Shown piece by piece: positions 18,740-27,885 of a stretch of DNA of 64,000 bases; position 1 is the first letter of the stretch; every line of letters starts with the position of its first letter. The DNA is taken from assembly GCF_035956715.1 (NCBI RefSeq), contig NZ_CP108381.1, positions 1,860,001 through 1,924,000 of the forward strand. Direction: 5' to 3'. This DNA comes from Nocardia sp. NBC_01329. Lineage in GTDB: Bacteria; Actinomycetota; Actinomycetes; Mycobacteriales; Mycobacteriaceae. Under the pieces are notes generated by a model, which was not told the DNA's origin, did no database searches, and saw only the letters and a list, made by a program, of their open reading frames with translations. Made by a program: the position numbers and the translations under genes.

Positions 18740-19578
18740 CACTGCCAACCACTGTCGGGGTCTACGGCGGCGGCCGGATGGGTGCGGGTATCGCGCACGC
18801 CTTCCTGCTCGCCGGTGCCGAAGTGATCATCATCGAAGCGGGCCCGGAAGCGGTAGCTGCCGCTCGCGACCGGGTGGAATCGAGCCTGAGCAGGGCCGCG
18901 GCGCGCGGCTCTCTCGTCGAGGCGCTCGAGAAGGTATCCGCACGACTGACCGTCACCACCGATGTCTCGGCCCTGAGGGCCAGTGGTCTCGTGGTGGAGG
19001 CGGTACCGGAGATCGCCGATTTGAAGGCGACCGTGCTGGGCCGGATCGAGCAGGCCGCGCCCGACGCCGTTGTCGCCACCAACACCAGTTCACTGTCGGT
19101 CGATCGGCTGGCGGCGCGATTGGCGCGCCCGGCCACTTTCCTCGGATTGCATTTCTTCAATCCGGTGCCCGCCAGCGGATTGGTCGAGATAGTAGTCGGC
19201 AGCAAAACCGGCGCCGCAATCGTCACCGACGCACATCGGTGGGTGGACGCGCTCGGCAAGACCGCGATCACCGTCGCCGACTCGCCCGGTTTCGCATCCT
19301 CGCGGCTCGGTGTCGCGATCGCTCTCGAAGCGATGCGGATGCTCGAGGACGGCGTCGCCTCCGCCGCGGACATCGACGCGGCGATGACACTGGGATACCG
19401 GCACCCGGTAGGACCGTTGCGCACGACCGACATCGTCGGCCTCGATGTCCGACTCGCCATCGCCGATCACCTCGCCCGGGAGCTCGGCCCCCGCTTCGAG
19501 CCGCCGGCGATCTTGCGGGAAAGAGTTGCCGACGGTCACCTCGGACGAAAGACAGGTCGAGGCTTCTACACCTGGTGA
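18736..19578 (+). CDS. 3-hydroxyacyl-CoA dehydrogenase, copy 3
   Basis: 280 residues from ATG at 18736, overlapping the thiolase stop; the frame is open further upstream but lies inside the thiolase. Motifs: VYGGGRMGAGIAHAFLLAGA (G-G-R variant of the nucleotide loop), LHFFNPVPASGLVEIV with the catalytic His, ADSPGFASSRLG in place of PGFIVNR, then GRKTGRGFYTW at the end. It is the last gene of the operon. Confidence 0.88.
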   Translation: MTLPTTVGVYGGGRMGAGIAHAFLLAGAEVIIIEAGPEAVAAARDRVESSLSRAAARGSLVEALEKVSARLTVTTDVSALRASGLVVEAVPEIADLKATVLGRIEQAAPDAVVATNTSSLSVDRLAARLARPATFLGLHFFNPVPASGLVEIVVGSKTGAAIVTDAHRWVDALGKTAITVADSPGFASSRLGVAIALEAMRMLEDGVASAADIDAAMTLGYRHPVGPLRTTDIVGLDVRLAIADHLARELGPRFEPPAILRERVADGHLGRKTGRGFYTW

Positions 19579-19609
19579 ACCCGGACGAGGAGGGGCGCCG
19601 GGCCCGACC

Positions 19610-19654
19610 CTCGCGCCCGCGACGTGGCCGTGACCAGCTGCCTGCGGGCGCGAG
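19610..19654 (+). terminator. Long-stem inverted repeat between convergent genes
   Basis: CTCGCGCCCGC at 19610-19620 pairs perfectly with GCGGGCGCGAG at 19644-19654 across a 23-base loop. It lies 31 bases after the operon stop and 22 bases before the end of the convergent lipase, where a bidirectional terminator is expected. There is no T-run. Confidence 0.55.
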
Positions 19655-19676
19655 TGTCGCTGTGGTTCGAGAGACT

Positions 19677-21059
19677 CTAGGAGCACTCGTTCGGCGCGGA
19701 GACTCCTTGTAGCCGTGCGTCGAGCCAGTCGAAGGCGCCGGGGAATCCGGTGGTCAGACCGGTCACGTGTTCACCCGGCTCGCTGCGGAAGACCGCGGAG
19801 ACGCCGCGAGCGCACTGGGTGCGATACAGCTGCTGTGCCCCCTCGAGCGGAATCCAGAGATCGTGGGCGGCGTGGTAGATGTACAGCGGCACCGCAGATG
19901 TCCGGTCGCTCAGATCCGTGCGCGCGAAGATGTCGTCGGCTATGGCGCTGTCGAGCGGGTGCGGAATATTCGCGGCGATCTCGAGCGGTATCCCGACCAC
20001 ACCGAGCGGGCCGAGTGCCTCGCCGCATACGTTGTTGAGCGGCGACGTCGCCACCCACTGGGCCAGATGGTTCATGTTGTCGAGGATTTCGGGGTGCTCG
20101 CGGGCGTAGGCGAGCACGACCGCCAGCAGCACTCCGGAGGCGAACTTGCCGTCGAAACCGTTCGCGACAATTCTGTTGTCGGTGACGAGTCCACCCATCG
20201 ATGCGCCCACCACCACATCGGTCAGTTCCGGCGCGTACTCGCCGAGCAGCATGGCCGCCGCATAGGAGGCGATCGCACCCCCGGAGTATCCGGTCAGCGC
20301 GAAACGGCTGGCACCGAACTCGGATCCGGGCATCGAGCGCACGGCACGAATACCGTCGAGGATGACGTGTGCGGCGACGTTCGGTTCCGCGTAGGCCATG
20401 AACGGGCCTTCGTGATCGGGAATCAGCACCGCGTACCCACGGTTAACCGCGGACGCGGTCGTCGGTGTCAACGCGTCTACGGCACTGCTGCTGGTGCCGT
20501 CCTCCCCGTGCGCCATCGCGTAGCCGGGTGTACACCGAAGGCCGAGGGAGTTGATCGGCTTGTTGTCCACCAGGACCGGCCGGCTGCCGGGACCTGTCCA
20601 CGCCGCCGCCGGAACCACCAGGGTGGCCGTGCCGAAGGAGGGCGCCCCCGCCGCGGCCGTCGACCGGTACTTCATCAACACGGCACGGCCGACCGGCGCG
20701 GAGATCCGCGGCGCGGCGATCGCAGTGATATCACGCTGTTCGATCAACTCACCGGCAGTCATCCGGTCCATCGCGGCCGGCCACGTGTCGAAGATCGGGT
20801 CACCCGTCGGCGGGGACTGCACCGCGTGCCACAGTGCGGCCAGGTGCGGCGGTAGATCGCCGATGGGCGGTGCGGGTGCGGCAGGGAGTGATGGGGAGGG
20901 GAGGGCATCGTCGATACCGCGCTGTAGGCCGGAGGGTGCCGGGGGTTGCGGCACCTCCTCGGCGGTTGCCGAGGGCTGTCCCACAAGGATCAGGCAAGAT
21001 GCCGTGATCACACCGGTCAGCGCCCGCACGAGACCTGCTCGCGCACGGACCCACTTCAT
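19677..21059 (-). CDS. Secreted lipase, LIP family (PF03583), copy A
   Basis: 460 residues from ATG at 21059, with GAGAGG upstream. The signal peptide begins MKWVRARAGLVRALTGVIT and ends near ATA-EE. It is followed by a Pro-rich spacer and the alpha/beta-hydrolase: GYSGG nucleophile elbow in FALTGYSGGAIASYAA, acid region in YHAAHDLWIPLEGAQQLY, and His in PGEHVTGL. The family hydrolyses acylglycerols outside the cell. Paralogues lie at 21483 and 22921; the three form a local expansion. The open frame extends to 21323, but the signal peptide and SD fix the start. Confidence 0.88.
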   Translation of the reverse strand: MKWVRARAGLVRALTGVITASCLILVGQPSATAEEVPQPPAPSGLQRGIDDALPSPSLPAAPAPPIGDLPPHLAALWHAVQSPPTGDPIFDTWPAAMDRMTAGELIEQRDITAIAAPRISAPVGRAVLMKYRSTAAAGAPSFGTATLVVPAAAWTGPGSRPVLVDNKPINSLGLRCTPGYAMAHGEDGTSSSAVDALTPTTASAVNRGYAVLIPDHEGPFMAYAEPNVAAHVILDGIRAVRSMPGSEFGASRFALTGYSGGAIASYAAAMLLGEYAPELTDVVVGASMGGLVTDNRIVANGFDGKFASGVLLAVVLAYAREHPEILDNMNHLAQWVATSPLNNVCGEALGPLGVVGIPLEIAANIPHPLDSAIADDIFARTDLSDRTSAVPLYIYHAAHDLWIPLEGAQQLYRTQCARGVSAVFRSEPGEHVTGLTTGFPGAFDWLDARLQGVSAPNECS

Positions 21060-21100
21060 AGAGCTACCTCTCGAGATCAGTGAATGTGCCTTCGGGCCGA

Positions 21101-21114
21101 TGCCTTCGAAGGCA
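21101..21114. promoter_or_regulatory. Palindrome in the leader of lipase copy A
   Basis: TGCCTTCGAAGGCA is a perfect 14-bp palindrome 42 bases before the lipase start, inside a wider inverted repeat (GTGCCTTC at 21086-21093, GAAGGCAC at 21108-21115). It could be an operator or an mRNA hairpin. The rest of the 420-base gap between divergent lipases shows no gene. Confidence 0.4.
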
Positions 21115-21482
21115 CACAGAAGGCCGCCGCGTGTCCGCCGTCGGTCTCGGCGAAATTCGTTGGGATGCACGCTGGTCGGTTGAGGTAACAGTAATTGTTC
21201 CGGCAGATTTTTCGCGGCCCGTCGAGTCGGGATCGTACTTCTCCCCGCGGGCTCGCGATGCCGTGTGAATACGCCACGAAGGCACAGGAAACGTTCGGTC
21301 CCTTGGGATTTCGGGAGAGGCACCGTCAGGGTGGCCGATGTCGCGGCGATCCCTCGCTATGGCGGAGGCCACAGTCGAAAAGACGATCTTGTGTGAGCGG
21401 CCGTCAATATCATCGATCGTGGCGGATCGAGGTGGGCGACTGTCGATACTGATAGAAATTTTTTGCAGCGAGGGTGAGGTTC

Positions 21483-22835
21483 GTGAAGCCGCTTCTGGCA
21501 ATCGTCGTGACTGTTCTTGTCGGTTGTGTGTCGGTGGGCGGGCCACCGCCCCGCGCGCACGCGGAGCCACCCGAGGGCTCGGTACCACCGGCGGTCGCCG
21601 ATCCCTCGCCACTGCAGCAATGGATCGACGGCACGATCCCCGCTCCGCCGCAGTTCGCGGGTGATGAGGCCGGACTGTCGCTGTGGCGTGGAGTACTGCC
21701 GTCGGCGACCGACGATCCCTTCTTCGACGCCTGGCCCGCCGACCTCGCGACTCAGGCACCGGGCCAGATCATCGAAACGCGTGACGTCACCACGACAACC
21801 GCCGCGAGAATGGCGACGCCCATCTCGCGGGCGACGTTACTGAAGTTCCGGTCCACCTCCGCCTCGGGCTCGCCGTCCTTCGGGACCGCGACACTGATCG
21901 TCCCGGCGACTGCGTGGACCGGACCCGGTACCCGGCCGGTGGAGGTGAACGCGATGCCGATCAATTCACTCGGGTCGCACTGCACCCCCGGATATCAGTT
22001 GTCGCACGGCCTCTTGGATCGGCCCAACACCGATCTGCCGGTGTTCCTGCCATCGGTCTGGTGGGCGCTGAGCAAGGGCCACGCGGTCCTCATGCCGGAC
22101 CACGAGGGTCCGCTGATGGCGTACGCCGAACCCAATGTCGCCGCACATGTGATGCTCGATGCCATCCGCGCCGTCCGCGCCCACGCGCCGGATGAATTCG
22201 GTGCCGGCCGATATGTGGCCATCGGCTATTCCGGTGGTGCGATCGCCGCCTACGCGGCGGCTATGCTGCTCGATGAGTACGCGCCCGAGCTGGCGGGAGT
22301 TCTGATCGGCGCGGCAGCGGGCGGTCTGGTCACCGACAATTCGAACGTGGCCCACCAGTTCAACGGCAACATCTCTTCCGGGATCCTGTTGACGGTCGCG
22401 CTGGCGGTCGCGCGCGAACACCCCGAGATCCTGCGGCACATGAATCATCTCGGCCAATGGGTGGCGACCTCGCCGCTGCGTGATATCTGCGGCGATGCCT
22501 CCGGGCCTCTCGGCGTGGTCGGTATTCCGATCGATGTCGCGGCGAATACCGCGAACGCGCTCGACAGTCCGTTCGCCGCGAAGATGTTCGAGCAGTTGGA
22601 CCTGACCGGCCGGACCTCGGCCGTACCGCTGTACATCTACCACGGCCTGCACGATCCGTGGATCCCGCTCGACGATGCCCAGCAGATGTATCGGCAACAG
22701 TGCAGCCGCGGTGTTGCCGCCGTTTTCCGCATCGTGGGTGGTGAGCATCTGATCGGCTATGTCAGCGGCTATCCCGAACTCGGCGGCTGGATAGACGCGC
22801 GCTTGCGCGGCGAACCCGCACCGAGCGAATGCTGA
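21483..22835 (+). CDS. Secreted lipase, LIP family, copy B
   Basis: 450 residues from GTG at 21483; an in-frame GTG at 21474 is possible but has its SD too close. The hydrophobic start VKPLLAIVVTVLVGC contains LVGC, a possible lipobox, while PRAHA-EP would suit ordinary signal peptidase, so it may be a lipoprotein or a secreted protein. Nucleophile elbow: AIGYSGGAIAAYAAAML. Acid: YHGLHDPWIPLDDAQQMY. His: GGEHLIGYV. It is divergent from copy A and convergent with copy C, and the three are similar over their whole length. Confidence 0.87.
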   Translation: MKPLLAIVVTVLVGCVSVGGPPPRAHAEPPEGSVPPAVADPSPLQQWIDGTIPAPPQFAGDEAGLSLWRGVLPSATDDPFFDAWPADLATQAPGQIIETRDVTTTTAARMATPISRATLLKFRSTSASGSPSFGTATLIVPATAWTGPGTRPVEVNAMPINSLGSHCTPGYQLSHGLLDRPNTDLPVFLPSVWWALSKGHAVLMPDHEGPLMAYAEPNVAAHVMLDAIRAVRAHAPDEFGAGRYVAIGYSGGAIAAYAAAMLLDEYAPELAGVLIGAAAGGLVTDNSNVAHQFNGNISSGILLTVALAVAREHPEILRHMNHLGQWVATSPLRDICGDASGPLGVVGIPIDVAANTANALDSPFAAKMFEQLDLTGRTSAVPLYIYHGLHDPWIPLDDAQQMYRQQCSRGVAAVFRIVGGEHLIGYVSGYPELGGWIDARLRGEPAPSEC

Positions 22836-22933
22836 GCGGCTAAGGGTTGCACCTCGGCGATGCCGCGAATGCGGAGCCGTCCAGTTCTCGTCGATTAGCA
22901 CGCTTCTGCGAGACGGGCACTCAGCATTCGCTC
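22823..22933. repeat. Inverted repeat formed by the ends of two convergent lipase genes
   Basis: GAGCGAATGCTGAG (22823-22836) and its exact complement (22920-22933) are the final codons, Ser-Glu-Cys-stop, of copies B and C. The match reflects shared ancestry; a hairpin could still form in read-through RNA. Confidence 0.6.
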
Positions 22934-24336
22934 TCCGCTGGGATGCCGCGCAGGCGCTCGTCCAGCCAGACCATGGCCTCGGGATAGCCGAGTCCCGCCG
23001 CGATGACGTGTTCGCCGAACACACTGCGGTAGACCGCCGTGACGCCGAGGGAGCACTGCTCCCGGAAAAGGTTGCGTGCGCCCTCGGCCGGGATCCAGAA
23101 CTCCTGTTCACCGTTGTATATATAGAGCGGCGTCGCCGACGCGAGCCCGGCCATCCGGGTCACCTCGTAGATATCGTGTGCCAGCGTCGATCGCAGTGGG
23201 TCGGCGATATTCGCGGCGATATCGATCGGCAGCAGCAGTACGCCGGGCAGCGCGAAAATGCTTACGCACTGGTCTTTCATCGGCGATGTGGCCACCCACT
23301 GGGCGAGATGGTTCATCCGGGCCAGGATCTCCGGCCGCTCGCGCGCGATACCGAAGACGGCCGCCATGAACACGGCCGAGGCCAGGTTGCCGTTCATGCT
23401 GCGAGCCAGGATCTCGTAGTCGGCCGGCACGCCGCCGAGAGCCGCACCGGCCAGTGACGGCGCGAGCTCGGGCGCGTAACTCTCGATCAGTTTCACCGCA
23501 CCGTGCGTGGCGATCGCGCCGCCGGAGTATCCGGTGATCGCGAACCTGCTCTCACCGAACTCGTCTGCTCGCCAGCCACGTACCGCACGCACCGCATCCA
23601 GCACCGCGTGGCCCGCGACGTAAGGTTCGGCGTAAGCCATCAGCGGGCCCTCATGGTCCGGGATGAGCACGGCGTAGCCCCGCAGCGCGGCCAGGTGAGT
23701 GGTGGGCGGCACGAAGTCTGTGAGCGCGCTGTCGGACGATAGACCGTGCGCCAGCGTGTAACTGGGTGTGCAGTGGCGGCCGAGTGCGTCGATCGGGAGG
23801 TTGTTGACCACCACCGGCCGCGCTCCGGGCACCGGTGAGGCGGTCGCTGGAATCACCAGCGTGGCCGTGGCGTAGGAAGGACGATCGTGCGCGTCGGTAG
23901 TCCGGTACTTGAACAACAGTGCTTGCCGGATCGGCACAACGACAAGCGGCGCGGCCGAGGCGGTGATATCGCGGACCTCGATCACCGCGCCCGGGGCGAA
24001 GTCGGCGAGGTTCGACGGCCACAGATCGAAGATCGGGTCGCCGACCGGCGCGGGCAGAACCGCCTGCCGCAGCGCCGCCGGCCCCGGGGCCTCGTTCGTC
24101 TCCTCCATCGGCACCGGCTGGGGCGCCGATGCGATCGGCGGTGGCGGAATCACCTGGTCGATCCACTGCTGAATACCCGGCAGGATCGCGCCGCTCGCGT
24201 CCCCGGGTGGTGGAAGTGTCGGCAGTCCGGCGAACGGGAGGCCGGGTGGTGCGGGCGGTGGCTGGGCGGCGGCCTGCCCGGTGAGCAACGGCACGATGAC
24301 GAACAATGCGATAGTGACGGCACGCGGACATCTCAT
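22921..24336 (-). CDS. Secreted lipase, LIP family, copy C
   Basis: 471 residues from ATG at 24336, the start that gives the signal peptide MRCPRAVTIALFVIVPLLTG ending AAA-QPP; the frame continues to 24375. A long Pro-rich linker precedes the hydrolase domain. Nucleophile: AITGYSGGAIATHGAVKLI. Acid: YNGEQEFWIPAEGARNLF (Glu or Asp region). His: FGEHVIAAGL. It has the same SEC C-terminus as copy B. It probably hydrolyses host or environmental acylglycerols. Confidence 0.86.
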   Translation of the reverse strand: MRCPRAVTIALFVIVPLLTGQAAAQPPPAPPGLPFAGLPTLPPPGDASGAILPGIQQWIDQVIPPPPIASAPQPVPMEETNEAPGPAALRQAVLPAPVGDPIFDLWPSNLADFAPGAVIEVRDITASAAPLVVVPIRQALLFKYRTTDAHDRPSYATATLVIPATASPVPGARPVVVNNLPIDALGRHCTPSYTLAHGLSSDSALTDFVPPTTHLAALRGYAVLIPDHEGPLMAYAEPYVAGHAVLDAVRAVRGWRADEFGESRFAITGYSGGAIATHGAVKLIESYAPELAPSLAGAALGGVPADYEILARSMNGNLASAVFMAAVFGIARERPEILARMNHLAQWVATSPMKDQCVSIFALPGVLLLPIDIAANIADPLRSTLAHDIYEVTRMAGLASATPLYIYNGEQEFWIPAEGARNLFREQCSLGVTAVYRSVFGEHVIAAGLGYPEAMVWLDERLRGIPAESEC

Positions 24337-24610
24337 GGCACACGCCCCTGGGTGCGAGGTCGATACATCTGGCACCCGAGAAGATGTAGGGATCCGTCCC
24401 CCGAATCGTCTCTTGTCGTACCGGGGCCAGGCGCTCAGGTTACGTGACCGGGAGTCGGTTTCAGTGATACGTCACAAGATCGAGACGACTTCCTGCCGAT
24501 TCGAGATAACCAGCGCCGGCCGAGCCGGCGGGTGGCTCGGCCCTATCGGCACACCGGTCACCCGGTCAGTGATCGCCTACGATCACCGACTCGGTTCGCT
24601 TGCGCGCGCT

Positions 24611-24799
24611 TCAGGCGGCGTCGAGTGGTTCGACATCGACGACGATCATTTTGTCTTGTCGATATTCGTCCAGGTTGGGGCGGTTCCAGCATTCGCCGCT
24701 GCGGATTCGATGAAACCGGAACGTGGCGTTGGTTTCGTTCGCGCCGACGATGAAGCGCACCGCAGCAGGCGAGTCGAGTTCGTAGACCAGCCGGCTCAT
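24611..24799 (-). CDS. Small hypothetical protein
   Basis: 62 residues from ATG at 24799 (or 75 from 24838). It contains RLVYELDSPAAVRFIVGANE, FRFHRIRSGECWN and QDKMIVVDVEP, mixed charge with beta-like segments and no membrane helix. Codon usage looks like that of neighbouring genes, but no strong SD is seen. I do not recognise the family. Confidence 0.4.
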   Translation of the reverse strand: MSRLVYELDSPAAVRFIVGANETNATFRFHRIRSGECWNRPNLDEYRQDKMIVVDVEPLDAA

Positions 24800-24908
24800 C
24801 ACCCGCGCCAGCGCGACGCATGCCCGCAAATATCCCACGCCCGACCGCTGACCGAGCGAACGCGGTATGAGCCCGGCGACCTTCGGCCTTACTTGTCCAG
24901 GGCTTGTA

Positions 24909-24968
24909 TCAACCGTGGCGGATCCATTGGTTGATCGCTGCGATGTGGATGGTCGCGAGGTAACGGAC
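24909..24968 (-). pseudogene. C-terminal remnant of an IS5-type transposase
   Basis: The minus strand encodes RYLATIHIAAINQWIR close before a stop. This matches the tail RY-A-V-IAAI-WLR of actinobacterial IS5-family transposases. Only this tail is left, directly after the end of the adjacent hydrolase gene. It is short, so the call rests on one motif. Confidence 0.35.
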
Positions 24969-26473
24969 TAGCCCGCCCGACAGGTCATGTCGTGTTCGGG
25001 CATAGTGCCGTCCACCAGGTAGCTGGTGACGACGTCGGACGCGCAGGGGTTGGTGCCGAGAACATAGACCCCGTGCCCACTTCCGTCGACAGTGACCAAC
25101 CGGGACCGCTGACCGAACTTCTCGTCGAGCAGCTCGCCGCCGCGTAGCGGGGTGACCGGGTCGCGCTGGTTCTGCACGATCAGCACATCGGCCGGGCCGG
25201 TGTTGTCGATCCGCGCCGGCGGCTCGGACGGCCCGAGCTTCCAGTAGGCGCAGGGCATGACGTTCGCGGCGGCCGCGCCGTAGAGCGGGTACCGTTCCCG
25301 GTCCTCGGCGACGGCACGGTGGTAGGTCCGGATGTCCTCCGGCCATTCGACATCGTTGCAGGTCACGGCCAGAAAGACCGACCAGGCGTTATCGTTCGGC
25401 GAAGGCGCGCCGGTACCCGGTGGGCGGCCGCCCGCGGGCCCGGGACGTCCGGTTTCGAGCAGCGATTTCCAACTCTCGGCCGCCGGCGCGTACAACGCCG
25501 GGCGATAGAGCGTGAAGAAGGTGCCGAACCGGAAGAGGCTGCCGTCCATCCCGTCCACCGGGTTCGCGTCGAGTCGCTCGGCGAGGGTGAAGTACGTCCG
25601 CCGCACCTCTTCCGGTGTGCGGCCCAGACCGTAGGTGTCGTGGCGGGCGGCGGCCCATTCAGCGAAGTCGGGAAACGTCTCTTCCATTCCGAGGCCGTAC
25701 CGGCGCATCCCATCATGGTCGAGGTGGGTGTCGCCGATATTGCTGTCGAGCACGATGCGGTCGGCCTGCTGCGGGAACATCGAGGCGTAGGCGGCGCCGA
25801 GCGCGGTACCGTAGGAGTAACCGAGGAAGCTGGCCTTGTCCTCACCCAGCGCCGCCCGGATCCGGTCGAGGTCACGGGCCATATTCGCCGTCGACACGTA
25901 CCGCAACCGGCCCTCGTGGTCGTTGGCCGCGCACTGCTCGGCGACCCCTTGGGCGACCGTGGCCCGCTCGGTGACCGCCGCATCGGTCACCGCATACGGC
26001 GGGATATTGCCGAAGTACGCCTGATCATCGGTGAACCCGCAGCTCACCGGTGCCGAATGCCCTACCCCGCGCGTATCCATACCGATCACGTCATAGCTGT
26101 CCAGCACATCGGCGGGCAGCCCCTGAGCAGCCAGGAACTTGGGCTGGTCCAACCCCGCACCACCCGGACCACCGGGGTTGAGCAACAACACTCCGCGACG
26201 CTTGTCCGGGTTCCTACTCGCCAGCCGGGAGATCATGATCTCGATCTGCGCGCCCTCGGGCTCGCTGTAATTCAAGGGCGCCGGCACGGTGGCGCATTGC
26301 AACTGGGCCGGCCCGGCCGCGGGATCTTCGACCCCCTCCGGACATGCGCCCCACTGCACCTGCGCTGCGGGGCCTTCGGCCGGCTCCGCGGCCACGATGG
26401 GCGCCCCGACCAGCGCTCCGGTGAGACCGAGCACGGCCAGCAGGCTCAGGCTCCGGGTCCGTTGTCGATTCAT
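24968..26473 (-). CDS. Secreted alpha/beta hydrolase, TAP-like tripeptidyl aminopeptidase (Hip1-related)
   Basis: 501 residues with a signal peptide starting MNRQRTRSLSLLAVLGLTGA and ending near VAA-EPA. LNYSEPEGAQIEIMISRL and LLLNPGGPGGAGLDQPKFLA give the N-terminal beta-sheet and oxyanion region. SFLGYSYGTALGAAYA contains the Ser. The C-terminal TAP-like domain holds VQNQRDPVTPLRGGELLDEK (Asp) and VDGSGHGVYVLGTNPCASD (His), with conserved Cys near the end. Relatives include Streptomyces SlpD/SlpE and mycobacterial Hip1. It probably acts on peptides or ester substrates at the cell envelope. Confidence 0.87.
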   Translation of the reverse strand: MNRQRTRSLSLLAVLGLTGALVGAPIVAAEPAEGPAAQVQWGACPEGVEDPAAGPAQLQCATVPAPLNYSEPEGAQIEIMISRLASRNPDKRRGVLLLNPGGPGGAGLDQPKFLAAQGLPADVLDSYDVIGMDTRGVGHSAPVSCGFTDDQAYFGNIPPYAVTDAAVTERATVAQGVAEQCAANDHEGRLRYVSTANMARDLDRIRAALGEDKASFLGYSYGTALGAAYASMFPQQADRIVLDSNIGDTHLDHDGMRRYGLGMEETFPDFAEWAAARHDTYGLGRTPEEVRRTYFTLAERLDANPVDGMDGSLFRFGTFFTLYRPALYAPAAESWKSLLETGRPGPAGGRPPGTGAPSPNDNAWSVFLAVTCNDVEWPEDIRTYHRAVAEDRERYPLYGAAAANVMPCAYWKLGPSEPPARIDNTGPADVLIVQNQRDPVTPLRGGELLDEKFGQRSRLVTVDGSGHGVYVLGTNPCASDVVTSYLVDGTMPEHDMTCRAG

Positions 26474-26700
26474 ACGCTGCTACTCCCCGACGAAATGGCG
26501 CCTACCACGAGCAAACCGTCCGCTGGGGCTCGTGTCCGGCTGGTACATGAACGAGTCTGTCGAGTCCGCCCCGCCCGCACATCGCTCTGGCGGCGGCAAT
26601 CGTGTTCGACGAAAGTCGAGGCGCCGATTCGCCCCGGGTCGAGCACACCTCAGCCGCCGGGCTGCTGCTTCCGGCCGGTCGGTGTCGCGATAATGGCCGG

Positions 26701-27885
26701 GTGGACACCGACGGCCCCGCACGACTCGGGGCATGGCAGCAGACCTGGCGGCTGACGGCGGCCGCGGTACTCGGCATGGCCTTCTGGTTCTCCGTCGCCA
26801 CGGCGCTGCCGGCGGGCTGCGCGGCCGATACGTGTTCCTGGTTCGTCACCGGTGATCCGCTGATCGCACTCGGCTGCCTGACGGTGCTGCTGTGGCGGCG
26901 GCGGTTCCCGTTCACCGTCGCCCTGGCGGTCGTGATCGCCTCGGCCGTCTCGGCGCTCGCCACCGGTGCCGCGCTGCTGGCACTGTGTTCGCTGTCCACT
27001 CGCCGCCGTCCGGTCGAGATCGGCGTGGTCGTCGTGGCGTATGTGACCGCGGCGCAGTTCACCGAAGACCTCTACCCGATCGGCACGCTGCCCGCCCCGA
27101 TCTGGCTGCAACTCGCGCTGCCGGTAACGACCGCGGGGATCGCGGTGGCAACCGGTGTGGCGATCGACGCCCGTCGCGTCGAAGTGCGATCGCTGCGGGA
27201 CCGCGCCGACAGCGCGGAACGCGAACAGGCCGCCCGGGCGGCGCAGGCACAGGCCACGGAACGCAACCGGATCGCCCGCGAAATGCACGATGTGCTCGCG
27301 CACCGGATCTCACTGGTCGCCATGCAAGCCGGCGTCCTGGATCACCGTGACGACCTCTCGGCCGAGGACAAGCGCACGCTGACCCGCGGGATCGCCGACG
27401 GTTCCCGCCAAGCGCTGGAAGAACTCCGCGACGTCCTCGGCGTCCTTCGCGCGGACCCCGACCGCCCCGAACCACCGCAACCCGACCTGGACCGGATCTC
27501 GGAGCTGGTGGCCGACGCCCGGTCGTCGGGCCTGGACGTCACGCTCGCCACCACGGTGACCGCCACCCCACCCGAGACTGTAGGACGGACCGGCTATCGG
27601 ATAATTCAGGAAGGGCTGACCAACGCCGCGAAACATGCTCCGGCCGCAGCGGTCCACATCACCGTAGACGGGACGCCCGGCGGCGAACTACACGTCAGCG
27701 TCCGCAATTCGGCGGCCGCCACCACCGTCGCCCGGCCACCGGCCTCGGGCTTCGGGCTCCTCGGCCTCGCCGAACGGATCACCCTCGCCGGCGGAACACT
27801 CGACCATCATCGCACATCCGACAACGGTTACGTTCTCACCGCGCAACTTCCCTGGCCGGAGCACGACCACGAGAAAAGAGCATGA
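26701..27885 (+). CDS. Sensor histidine kinase (NarL/DesK-type)
   Basis: 394 residues from GTG at 26701. The N-terminal membrane part has about five helices (about 15-155), including a short extracytoplasmic Cys-containing loop (GCAADTC, residues 39-45). It is followed by a coiled linker, HisKA_3 with H196 in IAREMHDVLAHRISLV, and an HATPase domain with the N box in GLTNAAKHAP and GFGLLGLAERI. Its stop overlaps the response-regulator region, so the two form a two-component operon. The signal is unknown; the genes may control the adjacent secreted hydrolase. Confidence 0.88.
   Translation: MDTDGPARLGAWQQTWRLTAAAVLGMAFWFSVATALPAGCAADTCSWFVTGDPLIALGCLTVLLWRRRFPFTVALAVVIASAVSALATGAALLALCSLSTRRRPVEIGVVVVAYVTAAQFTEDLYPIGTLPAPIWLQLALPVTTAGIAVATGVAIDARRVEVRSLRDRADSAEREQAARAAQAQATERNRIAREMHDVLAHRISLVAMQAGVLDHRDDLSAEDKRTLTRGIADGSRQALEELRDVLGVLRADPDRPEPPQPDLDRISELVADARSSGLDVTLATTVTATPPETVGRTGYRIIQEGLTNAAKHAPAAAVHITVDGTPGGELHVSVRNSAAATTVARPPASGFGLLGLAERITLAGGTLDHHRTSDNGYVLTAQLPWPEHDHEKRA

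Noticed and set aside
22836-22919. Terminator between lipases B and C
   Set aside because: The only strong inverted repeat is made by the homologous gene ends, with an 83-base separation, so it is not a convincing hairpin.
24281-24934. Plus-strand frame of 217 codons across the lipase C leader
   Set aside because: Overlaps the lipase start and has no SD or domain.
25319-26755. Plus-strand frame of 478 codons
   Set aside because: Shadow of the secreted hydrolase; Arg/Gly-rich without motifs.
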